Assembly (NCBI GenBank): GCA_017633615.1
Contig: JAGBPB010000028.1
Location: 1-64,000, forward strand
From: Bacteroidaceae bacterium
GTDB lineage: Bacteria > Bacteroidota > Bacteroidia > Bacteroidales > Bacteroidaceae
Direction of reading: 5' to 3'
DNA length: 64,000 nucleotides
In this document: piece after piece, positions 1-8,197 of the stretch
Position numbering within the stretch: position 1 is the first letter of the stretch
How the letters are laid out: every line of letters begins with the position of its first letter
Made by a program: the position numbers and the translations under genes
Notes under the pieces: generated by a model
What the model was told of the DNA's origin: nothing
The model's database searches: none
Seen by the model: the letters and a program-made list of their open reading frames with translations, nothing else

Positions 1-589
1 CTTTATCAATGAGATGACTAATGAGCGCCACTCGGTCAAGCCGGAGATGATTGCGGCATTTGACAGCATCGTCACTTACAAGCCTTGCCAGGATGCGGTT
101 CACGCTTTGAATTACAAGTATCTGGAGCTTGAGGGCGTTGATTTGGCGTCATTGGGTAATCAGGTATCGGCCCAGGAGTTGACTCAGATGTCCGATGGTC
201 AGGCTATTCTGCGTAAGATTACGGAGCCTTATCGAGGCAAGATAATCTACATTGACGTATGGGGTTCATGGTGCCATCCGTGCATGGAGAATTTGGCCAA
301 TGCGGGTGAGCTCAAGAAGGCGCTTAAGGACTATGACATTGTCTATCTGTATCTTGCAAACAATACTGCCGAGGATGCTTGGAAGACAATCATCAAGGAG
401 TATAATCTTGCCGGCCCCGATTGCGTTCACTACAATCTGCCTCCTGACCAGCAGGCTATGGTGGAGCAGTACCTCAAGGTTGAGGGCTACCCCACTTACC
501 GCGTCTTGAACCGTCACGGAGCTCTGATGGAAGGGTCCTGCTCTCCCGCCAACCTGCCCGCCCTGAAGAAACTTCTGAACAAGCTTTGA
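1..589 (+). CDS. Thioredoxin-like (TlpA/AhpC-type) protein, 5' end cut off
   Basis: The reading frame is open to the left edge of the window (codons for FINE precede the first internal ATG at 14), so the N-terminus is missing. The last ~110 residues are a thioredoxin fold: beta strand KIIYIDVWG, the redox motif CHPC within WGSWCHPC, and a cis-proline segment VEGYPTYRVL. The ~80 residues before it are helical and resemble the linker of Bacteroidota periplasmic TlpA-like proteins, which usually follow a lipoprotein signal and a DUF4369-type domain. From family knowledge the likely role is thiol-disulfide exchange in the periplasm; substrates are unknown. The next gene has its own promoter that overlaps this stop codon. 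Confidence 0.8.
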   Translation, partial: FINEMTNERHSVKPEMIAAFDSIVTYKPCQDAVHALNYKYLELEGVDLASLGNQVSAQELTQMSDGQAILRKITEPYRGKIIYIDVWGSWCHPCMENLANAGELKKALKDYDIVYLYLANNTAEDAWKTIIKEYNLAGPDCVHYNLPPDQQAMVEQYLKVEGYPTYRVLNRHGALMEGSCSPANLPALKKLLNKL

Positions 590-613
590 TTGGTATCTTT
601 TTTACTATCTTTG
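585..613 (+). promoter_or_regulatory. Bacteroidota-type promoter for the DUF4380 gene
   Basis: A -7 box TATCTTTG lies at 606-613 and a -33 box TTTG at 585-588, 17 bases apart (slightly short of the usual 19-20). It overlaps the stop codon of the upstream thioredoxin gene and sits 24 bases before the ATG at 638. Confidence 0.65.
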
Positions 614-637
614 CTAGCAAATAAAAAATATATGCTT

Positions 638-1537
638 ATGAAATCTTACAGATTATTTGCAGCCGCAATAGCCGTTCTGGCATCGGCCCCCGTGTTAGCT
701 CAGACCGTTCAAGGTTCAGTGGATGAAGGCTTTACCATCAAAGCCGGTAACGTAACTATGACAGTTAACGCCAAGGAAGGCGGTAAGATCATGTCCTACA
801 AGTATGATGACAAGGAGATGCTGTCACAACTTCGTATGCAGAACCAGTACGGCAGCACGTTCTGGACAAGCCCGCAGAAGGAGTGGAACTGGCCGCCCGT
901 AACTGAGTTTGATCGTGGCGCTTATACTGATGAGACCAGTCCCGCCGATGCAGGAAAGGCGCTCGTGCTGACCAGCCAGGTTGCCCGCAAGCTCCCCTTC
1001 CAGATTCAGAAGCGTTATACTCCCGATACCAAGGGCAAATTCATAAAGGTTGCGTATACCATTGTAAATAAGGGCGATGCAGAGCGCAAGGTTGCTCCGT
1101 GGGAGATATCACGAGTGGTAGCCGATGAAGAGGGTCTGATATTCTTTGATGCTCCCGTAGAGAGTATCACTCCCGCCGGACTGATTCCTTTCAAGGGTGA
1201 GGCCGGCGCATCATGGTATTCATTTGAGCAGGCTCCGCAGAACCGCAAGATAAACTCTGACGGCAAGGGTTGGCTGGCATATGCCGCAAACGGCTTGCTC
1301 ATGATCAAGAAGTTTGATGACATTACACCTGCTCAGCCTGCACCCGATGAAGCTGAAATCCAAGTCTATGTAAATCAGGGTAAGACCTACATTGAGTTGG
1401 AGAGCCAGGGTGAATATAAGAAACTCGCTCCGGGTGAGAGCCTTACCTGGACCGTTAACTGGTATCTGATCCCTCTTAAGGATGAAGCCGTTCCTTCAAA
1501 GAAACTGCTTAACCTGGTACGCAAAACTATAAAGTAA
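638..1537 (+). CDS. Secreted DUF4380 family protein
   Basis: The protein has about 299 residues. The start is placed at the ATG at 638 because it opens a clean signal peptide (MKSYRLFAAAIAVLASAPVLAQ) and follows the promoter box at 606-613; the frame is open further upstream from a TTG at 590, which would lie above the promoter. The mature part is beta-rich, with WPPVTEFDRG, WEISRVV and a closing WTVNWYLIPL segment. This fits the DUF4380 family, which has a galactose-mutarotase-like fold and is common in Bacteroidota near glycosidases. No catalytic function is established for the family. It probably acts in the periplasm. The next two genes (PI-PLC-like and GH2) are also secreted. Confidence 0.72.
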   Translation: MKSYRLFAAAIAVLASAPVLAQTVQGSVDEGFTIKAGNVTMTVNAKEGGKIMSYKYDDKEMLSQLRMQNQYGSTFWTSPQKEWNWPPVTEFDRGAYTDETSPADAGKALVLTSQVARKLPFQIQKRYTPDTKGKFIKVAYTIVNKGDAERKVAPWEISRVVADEEGLIFFDAPVESITPAGLIPFKGEAGASWYSFEQAPQNRKINSDGKGWLAYAANGLLMIKKFDDITPAQPAPDEAEIQVYVNQGKTYIELESQGEYKKLAPGESLTWTVNWYLIPLKDEAVPSKKLLNLVRKTIK

Positions 1538-1541
1538 GTCG

Positions 1542-2492
1542 TTGGACATTACACATTTAAGGCGATACATCGTCCTTTTGACATGTCAGGTGTTGACACT
1601 TGCTTCTGGGGCAAAAACCGTCTACTCCAGTTGGATGACAGGACTGCCCGATACGGTGAAGGTTTGCCGGGTATCAATTCCGGGAACGCATGATTCCGGT
1701 ACCGCGGGCGTGCGCTTTCCCATGAAGCATTACGCCCGTACCCAGACACTTTCCATCAGCGAGCAGTGGGATGCAGGAATCCGTTTCTTTGATGTGCGGC
1801 CCAAACTGGAAAAAGGTGATTTGCAAATTTATCATGGTCCTGCCAATTGTCACATTACATTTGCAGAGGTGCTGATTATCTTGAAACAAAAACTGGCCGA
1901 GAACCCTACGGAGTTCTGCATTGTGATGACCAACAGTGCTGGCGGCGGTCAGACGGCAGTTGATATGACAATGGAAATGATCCGCTCCATGATACCGGCC
2001 GGCATGCTGGCTGTTTTTAAGGCAGATATGACCGTGGACGATATCCGTGGCAAGATTTTGTTCATTCACCGTAATACCCCGTCTACAGAGGTTGAAATAC
2101 CAGGGGCATTGGTGCGTGGCTGGCTGGGTAACGGTTCATCACGCTGGGGCTTGATTGTGTCTGCTTCAGGTAAGAGTTCCGTACTTTGGGCGCAGGACTA
2201 TTTCACTGGCGGGGGCAAGGGTAATTATCTGGACTCCAAATGGGATAAGGTTACGGATATGATAAATGAGTTTGCAACAGCTCCGGAGGGGGTATGGTGC
2301 ATTAACCATATGTCAGGTTATACGGGTTCCGGTGTCAGTACCAATATAAGCCGTAACGCCAAGACCACTAATGCACGCCTGCTGGAGTACTTGGCGGACC
2401 AAAAGAGCCCTATAGGCATTATTCCGATGGATTTCCCCAGTCAGGAGTTGATTGATGCCATTATCAGATGTAATGGTTTATCTTTGCAATAA
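1542..2492 (+). CDS. Secreted phosphatidylinositol-specific phospholipase C-like protein
   Basis: A PI-PLC X-domain protein. The first catalytic histidine is His50 in IPGTHDSGT and the second is probably His98 in IYHGP, matching the two-histidine arrangement of bacterial PI-PLCs. Conserved segments GIRFFDVRP and FPSQELIDAII also fit. From family knowledge such enzymes cleave phosphatidylinositol or glycosyl-PI anchors, releasing diacylglycerol; the real substrate here is unknown. No ATG precedes the domain, so a TTG at 1542, four bases after the previous stop, is the likely start. It gives a hydrophobic leader (IVLLTCQVLTLASGA) that should export the protein. Length (316 aa) is usual for a single-domain bacterial PI-PLC. 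The tight spacing suggests co-transcription with the DUF4380 gene. Confidence 0.82.
   Translation: MDITHLRRYIVLLTCQVLTLASGAKTVYSSWMTGLPDTVKVCRVSIPGTHDSGTAGVRFPMKHYARTQTLSISEQWDAGIRFFDVRPKLEKGDLQIYHGPANCHITFAEVLIILKQKLAENPTEFCIVMTNSAGGGQTAVDMTMEMIRSMIPAGMLAVFKADMTVDDIRGKILFIHRNTPSTEVEIPGALVRGWLGNGSSRWGLIVSASGKSSVLWAQDYFTGGGKGNYLDSKWDKVTDMINEFATAPEGVWCINHMSGYTGSGVSTNISRNAKTTNARLLEYLADQKSPIGIIPMDFPSQELIDAIIRCNGLSLQ
2479..2486 (+). promoter_or_regulatory. -7 box TATCTTTG before the GH2 gene
   Basis: TATCTTTG lies at 2479-2486, inside the last codons of the PI-PLC gene and 20 bases before the GH2 ATG at 2507. No clear TTTG -33 box is visible at the right distance. Confidence 0.5.
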
Positions 2493-2506
2493 TAAACTGA
2501 TTGTTT

Positions 2507-4783
2507 ATGAAAAAGCTGTTGCTTGCATTGGCATTGTTGTTTCCTCTCTGCACCATAGCGCGTGAGAGCCGTAGCATTGATGCTGGCTGGCAGTTTGTGC
2601 TGAATGATGCATCAATTGATGAGCTGCCTGATGTTGAAGGCTGGCGCAACGTTGATGTTCCACATGACTGGAGCATTGAGGGTGAATTTGACCGCAGCAA
2701 TCCAACCGGGCAGGGTGGCGCATATCTCCCTGCCGGTACAGGCTGGTATCGCAAGACCATCAAGGCCGATATCGGAGTCGATGAACGGTTGTTCCTGGAG
2801 TTTGACGGGGTGATGGCTTGCAGCAGCGTTTATGTGGATGGCAAACAGGCCGGATACAGACCTAATGGATATGTGGGGTTTACATACGATATCACCGACC
2901 TCGTTACTCCCGGCAAAGATGCTGTGGTTGCCGTTAAGGTTGATAACTCCGTTCAGCCTGCTTCACGCTGGTACACAGGCAGCGGCATAAACCGTCATGT
3001 GCGTTTGGTAAGCAAAAACTCCTGTCATATCCCCACCGATGGTGTATTCGTATCACTTCTGGACGGCAAGATAAACATAAGGGCAAACGTATCCAATGTT
3101 TCAGCCAAAGCCCGCACCATAAAACTTCAATATAGTCTGAAGGATGCTAAAGGCAAGGTCGTGGCAAAAGGCAACAGTACAGAGATGCAAGTGGAAGCCG
3201 GCAGTCAGACCGAACTTGGTGGAACAGTTCAAATAAAGGAACCCCAACTCTGGTCACCGGACAATCCCTATTTATATACAGTCGATGTTGAATTGATTGA
3301 AGGACGCAAACAGTTGGATGCAGAGACCGTGACAATTGGTTTGCGCACAATCCGGTTTGACAACAAGGAGGGTTTTTTCATTAATGATAAGAACCTTAAG
3401 ATGTATGGTGTATGCCTTCATTCAGATGCCGGAGGCTTAGGTACTGCTGTTCCGGCATCAGTTTGGGAGTACCGTCTTACTCAACTCAAGAAACTGGGAG
3501 TGAACGCCATCAGGATGGCACATAACCCTGCAGACCCTACTCTGTATGACCTGTGCGACAGGATGGGATTTCTGGTTATGGCAGAGTCATTTGACACCTG
3601 GAATACTCCCAAGAATCATGCTGAAAAAGGTTACAATCTCTACTTTGATGAATGGTGGGAACGTGACACCCGTGCTATGGTTGAACAGGCCCGCAATCAT
3701 CCTTGCGTAGTCATTTACAGCGTTGGCAATGAGATTCGCGACAACCTGAATAACGAGCAGGGCTTTGACAAATACCGCATGCAGCAGGATCTGATTCATG
3801 AGTTGGATCCTACCCGCCCGGTAACGATGGCCCTGTTCCGCCCCAACTCTTCCGGGGTTTACCGGAACGGATTTGCAGAAATGATGGATGTCGTTGGCCA
3901 GAACTACCGCGTGGATGAACTCAAGGCATATCATGAGGCTCATCCTGAGAAAGCAATCATTGGCACTGAGAATACGCATGATATACAATCGTGGCTGATG
4001 TTGCGTGATGACCCGTCACTGTGCGGGCAGTTCCTATGGGCAGGTATTGACTATCTTGGTGAGGCCGCATGGCCCCAGGTCATGTGGAGCACATCCCTGC
4101 TGGATGTCACTGGAGGTGTCAAACCGGCCGGAATGCAGCGTGCCAGCTGGTGGACAAAAGAGCCTATGGTGGCTTTTGCCCGCCATGCCGATAACAACGG
4201 TGCCGGTGCACTGGTATCGGACTGGACACCGGCTGATATGGACACCTATGACCAGGCTGTCATTGAGGTCTATTCAAACTGCCAGGAGGTGGATCTTTGG
4301 ATAAACGGAGAGCCTCAGGGCCGCAGGCCGATGCCGGACAACGCCCGTCCCGCGCTGTATAATGTCAACTTCACTCCCGGGGTAATAAATGTTAGAGGGT
4401 ATAATGACGGAATAGAGGCCGCCAAATGCTATTCTGTTACCGTAGGTGATCCCAAAAATATCGTGATTGAAAAAATAGGAGGCCGCGCCGGAACAGGCTT
4501 TGATGATGTGGAGATACTGTCAGTCTTCATTGCTGACGCTGAAGGCAATGTCTGCCCAAACAACGACTGCCGCATAGAACTGAAAGTTGATGGTGCTGAT
4601 CTGATTGCCGTTGACAATGCCGATGTTCTGGCACATGAGACTACCCATAAAAGCGCGGTATTCAACACTTATCAGGGACGTATGATTGCCTACATACGCC
4701 GCACATCGGATAGCGGTAGGGTAACAGTAACGGCGACTGACTGTTCATCGGCCGCCGCACTAAATGGATCAATATCTTTCTAA
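2507..4783 (+). CDS. Glycoside hydrolase family 2 (beta-galactosidase-like)
   Basis: 758 residues from the ATG at 2507, which opens the signal peptide MKKLLLALALLFPLCTIA; the frame extends to a TTG at 2501. Domain order is typical of GH2: N-terminal jelly-roll sugar-binding domain (to about 180, with DVPHDWSIEGEFD), an Ig-like domain (to about 285), then the TIM barrel. The acid/base glutamate is Glu409 in SVGNEIRD and the nucleophile is probably Glu488 in IIGTENTHD. The C-terminal ~200 residues look like the DUF4982 and Ig-like domains common in Bacteroidota GH2 enzymes. The predicted reaction is retaining hydrolysis of terminal beta-galactosides or beta-glucuronides in the periplasm; the exact sugar cannot be read. 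The gene ends four bases from the convergent DUF2271 gene with no terminator hairpin between. Confidence 0.9.
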   Translation: MKKLLLALALLFPLCTIARESRSIDAGWQFVLNDASIDELPDVEGWRNVDVPHDWSIEGEFDRSNPTGQGGAYLPAGTGWYRKTIKADIGVDERLFLEFDGVMACSSVYVDGKQAGYRPNGYVGFTYDITDLVTPGKDAVVAVKVDNSVQPASRWYTGSGINRHVRLVSKNSCHIPTDGVFVSLLDGKINIRANVSNVSAKARTIKLQYSLKDAKGKVVAKGNSTEMQVEAGSQTELGGTVQIKEPQLWSPDNPYLYTVDVELIEGRKQLDAETVTIGLRTIRFDNKEGFFINDKNLKMYGVCLHSDAGGLGTAVPASVWEYRLTQLKKLGVNAIRMAHNPADPTLYDLCDRMGFLVMAESFDTWNTPKNHAEKGYNLYFDEWWERDTRAMVEQARNHPCVVIYSVGNEIRDNLNNEQGFDKYRMQQDLIHELDPTRPVTMALFRPNSSGVYRNGFAEMMDVVGQNYRVDELKAYHEAHPEKAIIGTENTHDIQSWLMLRDDPSLCGQFLWAGIDYLGEAAWPQVMWSTSLLDVTGGVKPAGMQRASWWTKEPMVAFARHADNNGAGALVSDWTPADMDTYDQAVIEVYSNCQEVDLWINGEPQGRRPMPDNARPALYNVNFTPGVINVRGYNDGIEAAKCYSVTVGDPKNIVIEKIGGRAGTGFDDVEILSVFIADAEGNVCPNNDCRIELKVDGADLIAVDNADVLAHETTHKSAVFNTYQGRMIAYIRRTSDSGRVTVTATDCSSAAALNGSISF

Positions 4784-4787
4784 GTTA

Positions 4788-5339
4788 TTACTTGAGGGCT
4801 GCTTTTACCTCAGTAATCATGTTCTTGTGAGCCTCATCCTCCTCCGTCAGGGTGGAGGTGAGTTTGATATCACCTGCCTTGTCCTTGGTTGAGAATGTGC
4901 CGGTGTAGAGGATTACACTGTTGAAATAGAGTGTAGCCTCAAGGCATATCTTGTAATCACCGGCGGGAACCTCCTTGCCGTTGGCATCCTTAAAATCCCA
5001 TGTGTATTTCTGGATACCGCTCTCTTTAGGTGTTGCACCTGTTACGGCATCAATCTGTTCATCGGTCATCTGCTCTGCTCCGGCGTTCTTGACCCATGTG
5101 GGTACGCAGGTGGGACGGAATGTATAACCGCGACGGCCTCCGCGGCCCTTTGAGGTAAATGAGGTAACTACCAGGGTACGGACAACCTTGCCCTCGCTGT
5201 TCTCAACCCACACGGCATACTGGTTGGAGCCTGCTCCGCTCTGTTTCTGATAGTTGAATGAGAGTTCTACGCTTTTTGCTGAAATCGGCAATGCCATCAT
5301 TGAGGCCAAGATGGCAATGATAAATGTTCTTGTTTTCAT
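4788..5339 (-). CDS. Secreted DUF2271 family protein
   Basis: 183 residues with a signal peptide (MKTRTFIIAILASMMALPISA). The body matches the DUF2271 pattern: SVELSFNYQ, QYAVWVENSEGKVVRTL, a Gly/Arg-rich stretch, the segment CVPTWVKNAG, then TWDFKDANGKEVPAGDYKI. The family often sits beside flavin-binding or PepSY-type membrane proteins, none of which is present here, and its function is not established. It is transcribed away from the thioesterase gene. A near-consensus minus-strand -7 box (TATCTTTA) lies at 5370-5377, 30 bases before the start. Confidence 0.8.
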   Translation of the reverse strand: MKTRTFIIAILASMMALPISAKSVELSFNYQKQSGAGSNQYAVWVENSEGKVVRTLVVTSFTSKGRGGRRGYTFRPTCVPTWVKNAGAEQMTDEQIDAVTGATPKESGIQKYTWDFKDANGKEVPAGDYKICLEATLYFNSVILYTGTFSTKDKAGDIKLTSTLTEEDEAHKNMITEVKAALK

Positions 5340-5388
5340 ATAATTATAAGGTTAGAGTAATTTCTGGCGTAAAGATAGTCAAAAAGTG

Positions 5389-5396
5389 TATCTTTG
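5389..5396 (+). promoter_or_regulatory. -7 box TATCTTTG before the thioesterase gene
   Basis: TATCTTTG at 5389-5396 lies 22 bases before the ATG at 5419. It shows that the ATG at 5386, in the same frame, is too far upstream to be the start. Confidence 0.6.
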
Positions 5397-5418
5397 TGGC
5401 ATTCAACTTCAACTAATC

Positions 5419-5832
5419 ATGACACTCAAGGATTTTCTGAATGAAGGCGACAAGTTTGCCAAATACATAGGTATAGAACTTACAGAAATCAGGCCGGGCA
5501 CAGCCAAGGCTACCATGACGGTTACAGAGCATCACATGAATGCAGGTAACATCTGTCAGGGTGGGGCATTGTTTACGCTCGCTGACCTGGTGTTCGCGGC
5601 GCTTGTCAATCAGGGTGATAACATGGCTTTTGCCATCAACTCCACCATATATTATCATGTATCGGCCAAGCTGGGTGATGTGCTTACTGCCCAGGGCCAT
5701 TTTACCAGCCGCCATCCCAAGATTCCCGCCGCTGAGGTGCAGGTTACTGACCAGAACGGCACCATAATAGCAACTTTCCACGCCCAGGGCTACACCAAAC
5801 GTATGCCCGCTCCATTCTCAGGTTTAGAATAA
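5419..5832 (+). CDS. PaaI-family hotdog thioesterase
   Basis: 137 residues from the ATG at 5419, chosen because the -7 promoter box lies just upstream. It is a single hotdog domain with the PaaI-type signature: the helix segment HMNAGNICQGGALFTLADLVF, in which the N/GG-xxxxxxD pattern supplies the active-site region, followed by the strands TIYYHVSAKLGDVLTAQG. From family knowledge these are small cytoplasmic acyl-CoA thioesterases, often acting on aryl-acetyl-CoA compounds; the substrate here is not determined. The PrsW-type protease gene follows after 12 bases, which suggests a two-gene transcript. Confidence 0.85.
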   Translation: MTLKDFLNEGDKFAKYIGIELTEIRPGTAKATMTVTEHHMNAGNICQGGALFTLADLVFAALVNQGDNMAFAINSTIYYHVSAKLGDVLTAQGHFTSRHPKIPAAEVQVTDQNGTIIATFHAQGYTKRMPAPFSGLE

Positions 5833-5844
5833 AATATTAGGAAT

Positions 5845-6549
5845 ATGATTCTGATTGTCGCCGCGATATTGCCCGCCATACTTCTTTGGTTATATACCTG
5901 CAGGAAAGATGCTCAGCCTGAGCCTATGTCACAGATGCTAAAGGCGTTTCTGTATGGTGCATTGATTTGTATTCCCGTGTCGTTTGTCGAGAACTATATA
6001 AGCGGGACGTTGTTTGCATCGGAAGGCAGTCCGTCAAATCTGATAGGTTCCACACTAGAGGCATTCATAGTAGCTGCCGTGCCGGAAGAGGGTTTCAAAC
6101 TGCTGGCTTTATGGTTGATACTCAGACATAATCCATTCTTTGACGAGCACTATGACGGCATAGTATATGCGGTCTGCGTTGGGTTAGGCTTTGCTGCAGT
6201 TGAGAATGTGGGATATGTCCTGATGCATGTCGATGCATGGCTGTCTGTAGCCGTAACCCGTGCTCTTCTGGCCGTGCCCGGCCATTATGCATTTGCCGTT
6301 TTCATGGGCTATTACTACTCGCTCTATCACTTTGGCCAGAAATCAGCCAAGAACCTCTTGAGCATATTCTTCATACCTGTACTGGCACACGGCTGTTATG
6401 ACGCATTTGCACTTACCGGTACAGTGGAGCCTGTATTGGGAGGAATCAGTTTTATCCTTCTGATATATTTCTGCATCAAGATGCACAAGAACGCCCGTCA
6501 GAAAATTACCGTTCAGGTAGAACGTGACCGCCGCGAGCGCGCTGCATAA
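5845..6549 (+). CDS. PrsW-family intramembrane metalloprotease
   Basis: 234 residues, almost entirely hydrophobic, with about seven membrane segments. The conserved PrsW/CPBP-type motifs are all visible: EE..K in AAVPEEGFKLL, E..N in GFAAVENVGYV, a histidine in AVPGHYAFAVFMGYYY, and HGCYDAF in a later helix. In Bacillus, PrsW starts cleavage of the anti-sigma factor RsiW; no anti-sigma factor is encoded here, so the substrate is unknown. It follows the thioesterase by 12 bases and precedes the secreted DUF4832-like gene by 27 bases. Confidence 0.85.
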   Translation: MILIVAAILPAILLWLYTCRKDAQPEPMSQMLKAFLYGALICIPVSFVENYISGTLFASEGSPSNLIGSTLEAFIVAAVPEEGFKLLALWLILRHNPFFDEHYDGIVYAVCVGLGFAAVENVGYVLMHVDAWLSVAVTRALLAVPGHYAFAVFMGYYYSLYHFGQKSAKNLLSIFFIPVLAHGCYDAFALTGTVEPVLGGISFILLIYFCIKMHKNARQKITVQVERDRRERAA

Positions 6550-6576
6550 GCCATAATTATTACACTCCATATTGTT

Positions 6577-7914
6577 GTGAAAAAGTCAGTAATCTTTATT
6601 TGGGCTATGATATTACTGCTGGGCCATTTGGATTGTTTTGCTCAGCAATGGCAACAGGTGGCATTGGAAAGACAGATTGCCGGGGTGCAGCCCATGACAG
6701 GGCTGGTGCTTTGGCCCGATGAGGCCCGTAGCCGCAATGAAGAATACGGTCAGATCATACAGTTGGAGTTTTCATATTGCCAGCCTTGCAAGGTGGTGAC
6801 AGGCTGTGCTGATGACGGTACAATCCTTTATGATTGGAGTTGGTTTGACCATTTGCTTGATGATGTTGCAAGGCGCGGTCATCAGCTTATAGCACGTTTC
6901 CGGTACGAGTATCCGTCAGGCAGGGATGTGGATGGTAACCGTGGCACAACAGCCGTACCGCAGTATATAAAGAAGCTACAGGACTACAAAGAGACATACT
7001 CCGCAAATCCCGGTGGCGACGGTCCCACCTGGTATGCAGACTGGAGCAACAGTGAACTGCAAAGGTTTACACTGCAGTTCTACTCGGACTTTGCGCAGCG
7101 TTATGCGCATGATTACCGCCTGGCGTTTGTGGAGGTCGGTTTCGGCCATTGGGCAGAATACCATATCTATGGTACCAAATACCAATTGGGTAGTAATTTC
7201 CCCTCGATGGATTTCCAGAAACGGTTCTTTGAACACTTGGGCACCGCTATGGCCGGCATCCCGTGGGCGGTTTCCATTGATGCCGCATCGGCAGACCATT
7301 CTCCTGTGGTGGCCGATGAAAGCCTTATGGCATTGCGTTTTGGGCTGTTTGATGATTCTTTTATGCACAAGAACCACGAGATTGGTACTACCGATGGTTA
7401 CAACGAGCAATGTTGGAACGCCATAGGTCGGGGCGTACGCTGGCAGACAGGTGTATGCGGCGGTGAGATAAGCTATTATTCGCCGAATGACCAAAAGAGT
7501 TTCCTTAGTCCCGATGGCCTGTACGGCCACACCTGGGCAGAACAGGCGGCCAAATACCATATCACTTTCATGATTGCCAACGATGCCCCTCATGGTGGTG
7601 TGGCTACTCCCCAACTTTTTCGTGAAGCATCAATGGCTACAGGCTACCGCTTTGTCGTAAAGCAGTGCCAGACCAACGGCAGCATAACCCGCCTGTTGGT
7701 AACCAACCAGGGTGTGGCGCCGTTATACCGTGATGCGTGGTTTACCATAGGTGACATCCGTTCCGCCATCTCCCTGCGCGACATACTCCCTGGCCAGGAA
7801 CTGTGGGTTGAAATACCCGCTGTACCCGCTGCCGATGGTCAAGACATACATGTTGAATCCGACTGTATCCTCCCCAGTCAGTCCATAGAATTTGAAACTC
7901 TAATCGGACAGTGA
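6577..7914 (+). CDS. Secreted DUF4832-like (TIM-barrel) protein
   Basis: 445 residues starting at a GTG (6577), which gives a good signal peptide (MKKSVIFIWAMILLLGHLDCFA). Features such as GLVLWPDEARSR, LEFSYCQ, LIARFRYEYPSG, VEVGFGHWAEYH, WAVSIDAAS and GVCGGEISYY are those of a glycosidase-like barrel, and the last ~100 residues look like a beta sandwich. I place it with the DUF4832/DUF4874 proteins, which resemble glycoside hydrolases; activity is not established. Acidic residues in the barrel strands (LEFSY, VEVGFG, CGGEISY) are candidate catalytic positions. Minus-strand open frames within it have no supporting features. Confidence 0.65.
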   Translation: MKKSVIFIWAMILLLGHLDCFAQQWQQVALERQIAGVQPMTGLVLWPDEARSRNEEYGQIIQLEFSYCQPCKVVTGCADDGTILYDWSWFDHLLDDVARRGHQLIARFRYEYPSGRDVDGNRGTTAVPQYIKKLQDYKETYSANPGGDGPTWYADWSNSELQRFTLQFYSDFAQRYAHDYRLAFVEVGFGHWAEYHIYGTKYQLGSNFPSMDFQKRFFEHLGTAMAGIPWAVSIDAASADHSPVVADESLMALRFGLFDDSFMHKNHEIGTTDGYNEQCWNAIGRGVRWQTGVCGGEISYYSPNDQKSFLSPDGLYGHTWAEQAAKYHITFMIANDAPHGGVATPQLFREASMATGYRFVVKQCQTNGSITRLLVTNQGVAPLYRDAWFTIGDIRSAISLRDILPGQELWVEIPAVPAADGQDIHVESDCILPSQSIEFETLIGQ

Positions 7915-7933
7915 TTTGTACGACTGAATAAAT

Positions 7934-7950
7934 GTACCCAATTTGGGTAC
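7934..7950. repeat. 8-bp palindrome downstream of the DUF4832-like gene
   Basis: GTACCCAA and TTGGGTAC flank a single T. The one-base centre is too tight for a hairpin loop without fraying, so this may be either a terminator-like stem or a protein-binding palindrome. Confidence 0.6.
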
Positions 7951-8020
7951 CGTTCATCACGTTCGAGTCTATAAATGATTCTTTATAACTGGATGCGAAA
8001 TGGATGTGTATTATTGATAC

Positions 8021-8041
8021 AAAAGGGGACTGTCCCCTTTT
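8021..8041. repeat. 10-bp perfect palindrome (REP-like)
   Basis: Arms AAAAGGGGAC and GTCCCCTTTT flank one T. It ends in a T run and is followed by a further T-rich stretch (8047-8052). The GGGGACxGTCCCC core resembles short palindromes seen in many copies in other bacterial genomes, but only one copy was found in this window. Confidence 0.65.
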
Positions 8042-8197
8042 ACAGGTTTTTTATAGTTCCACGGTAGCAAGTTCTTCACTCATTTTGTGGATTGTTGTCT
8101 CTCACTGACACCGATAAGACAGCAACCAAAGTTCAACCTCATCTACAAGAGTAGAAATTATGAGGCCTATTCAGACTGGTATGTGATATGTGTGGAG

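Larger units (their letters stand above)
7915..8197. other. Non-coding spacer between the DUF4832-like gene and the methyltransferase
   Basis: 283 bases between convergent genes. Besides the two palindromes listed separately, it holds nothing I can recognise: no RNA gene and no plausible small gene. The plus-strand open frame at 8087 runs into the methyltransferase antisense and is not protein-like. Confidence 0.6.

Noticed and set aside
6976..7614. 212-codon open frame on the minus strand
   Set aside because: It lies wholly inside the DUF4832-like gene, has no protein-like composition and no promoter or start context.
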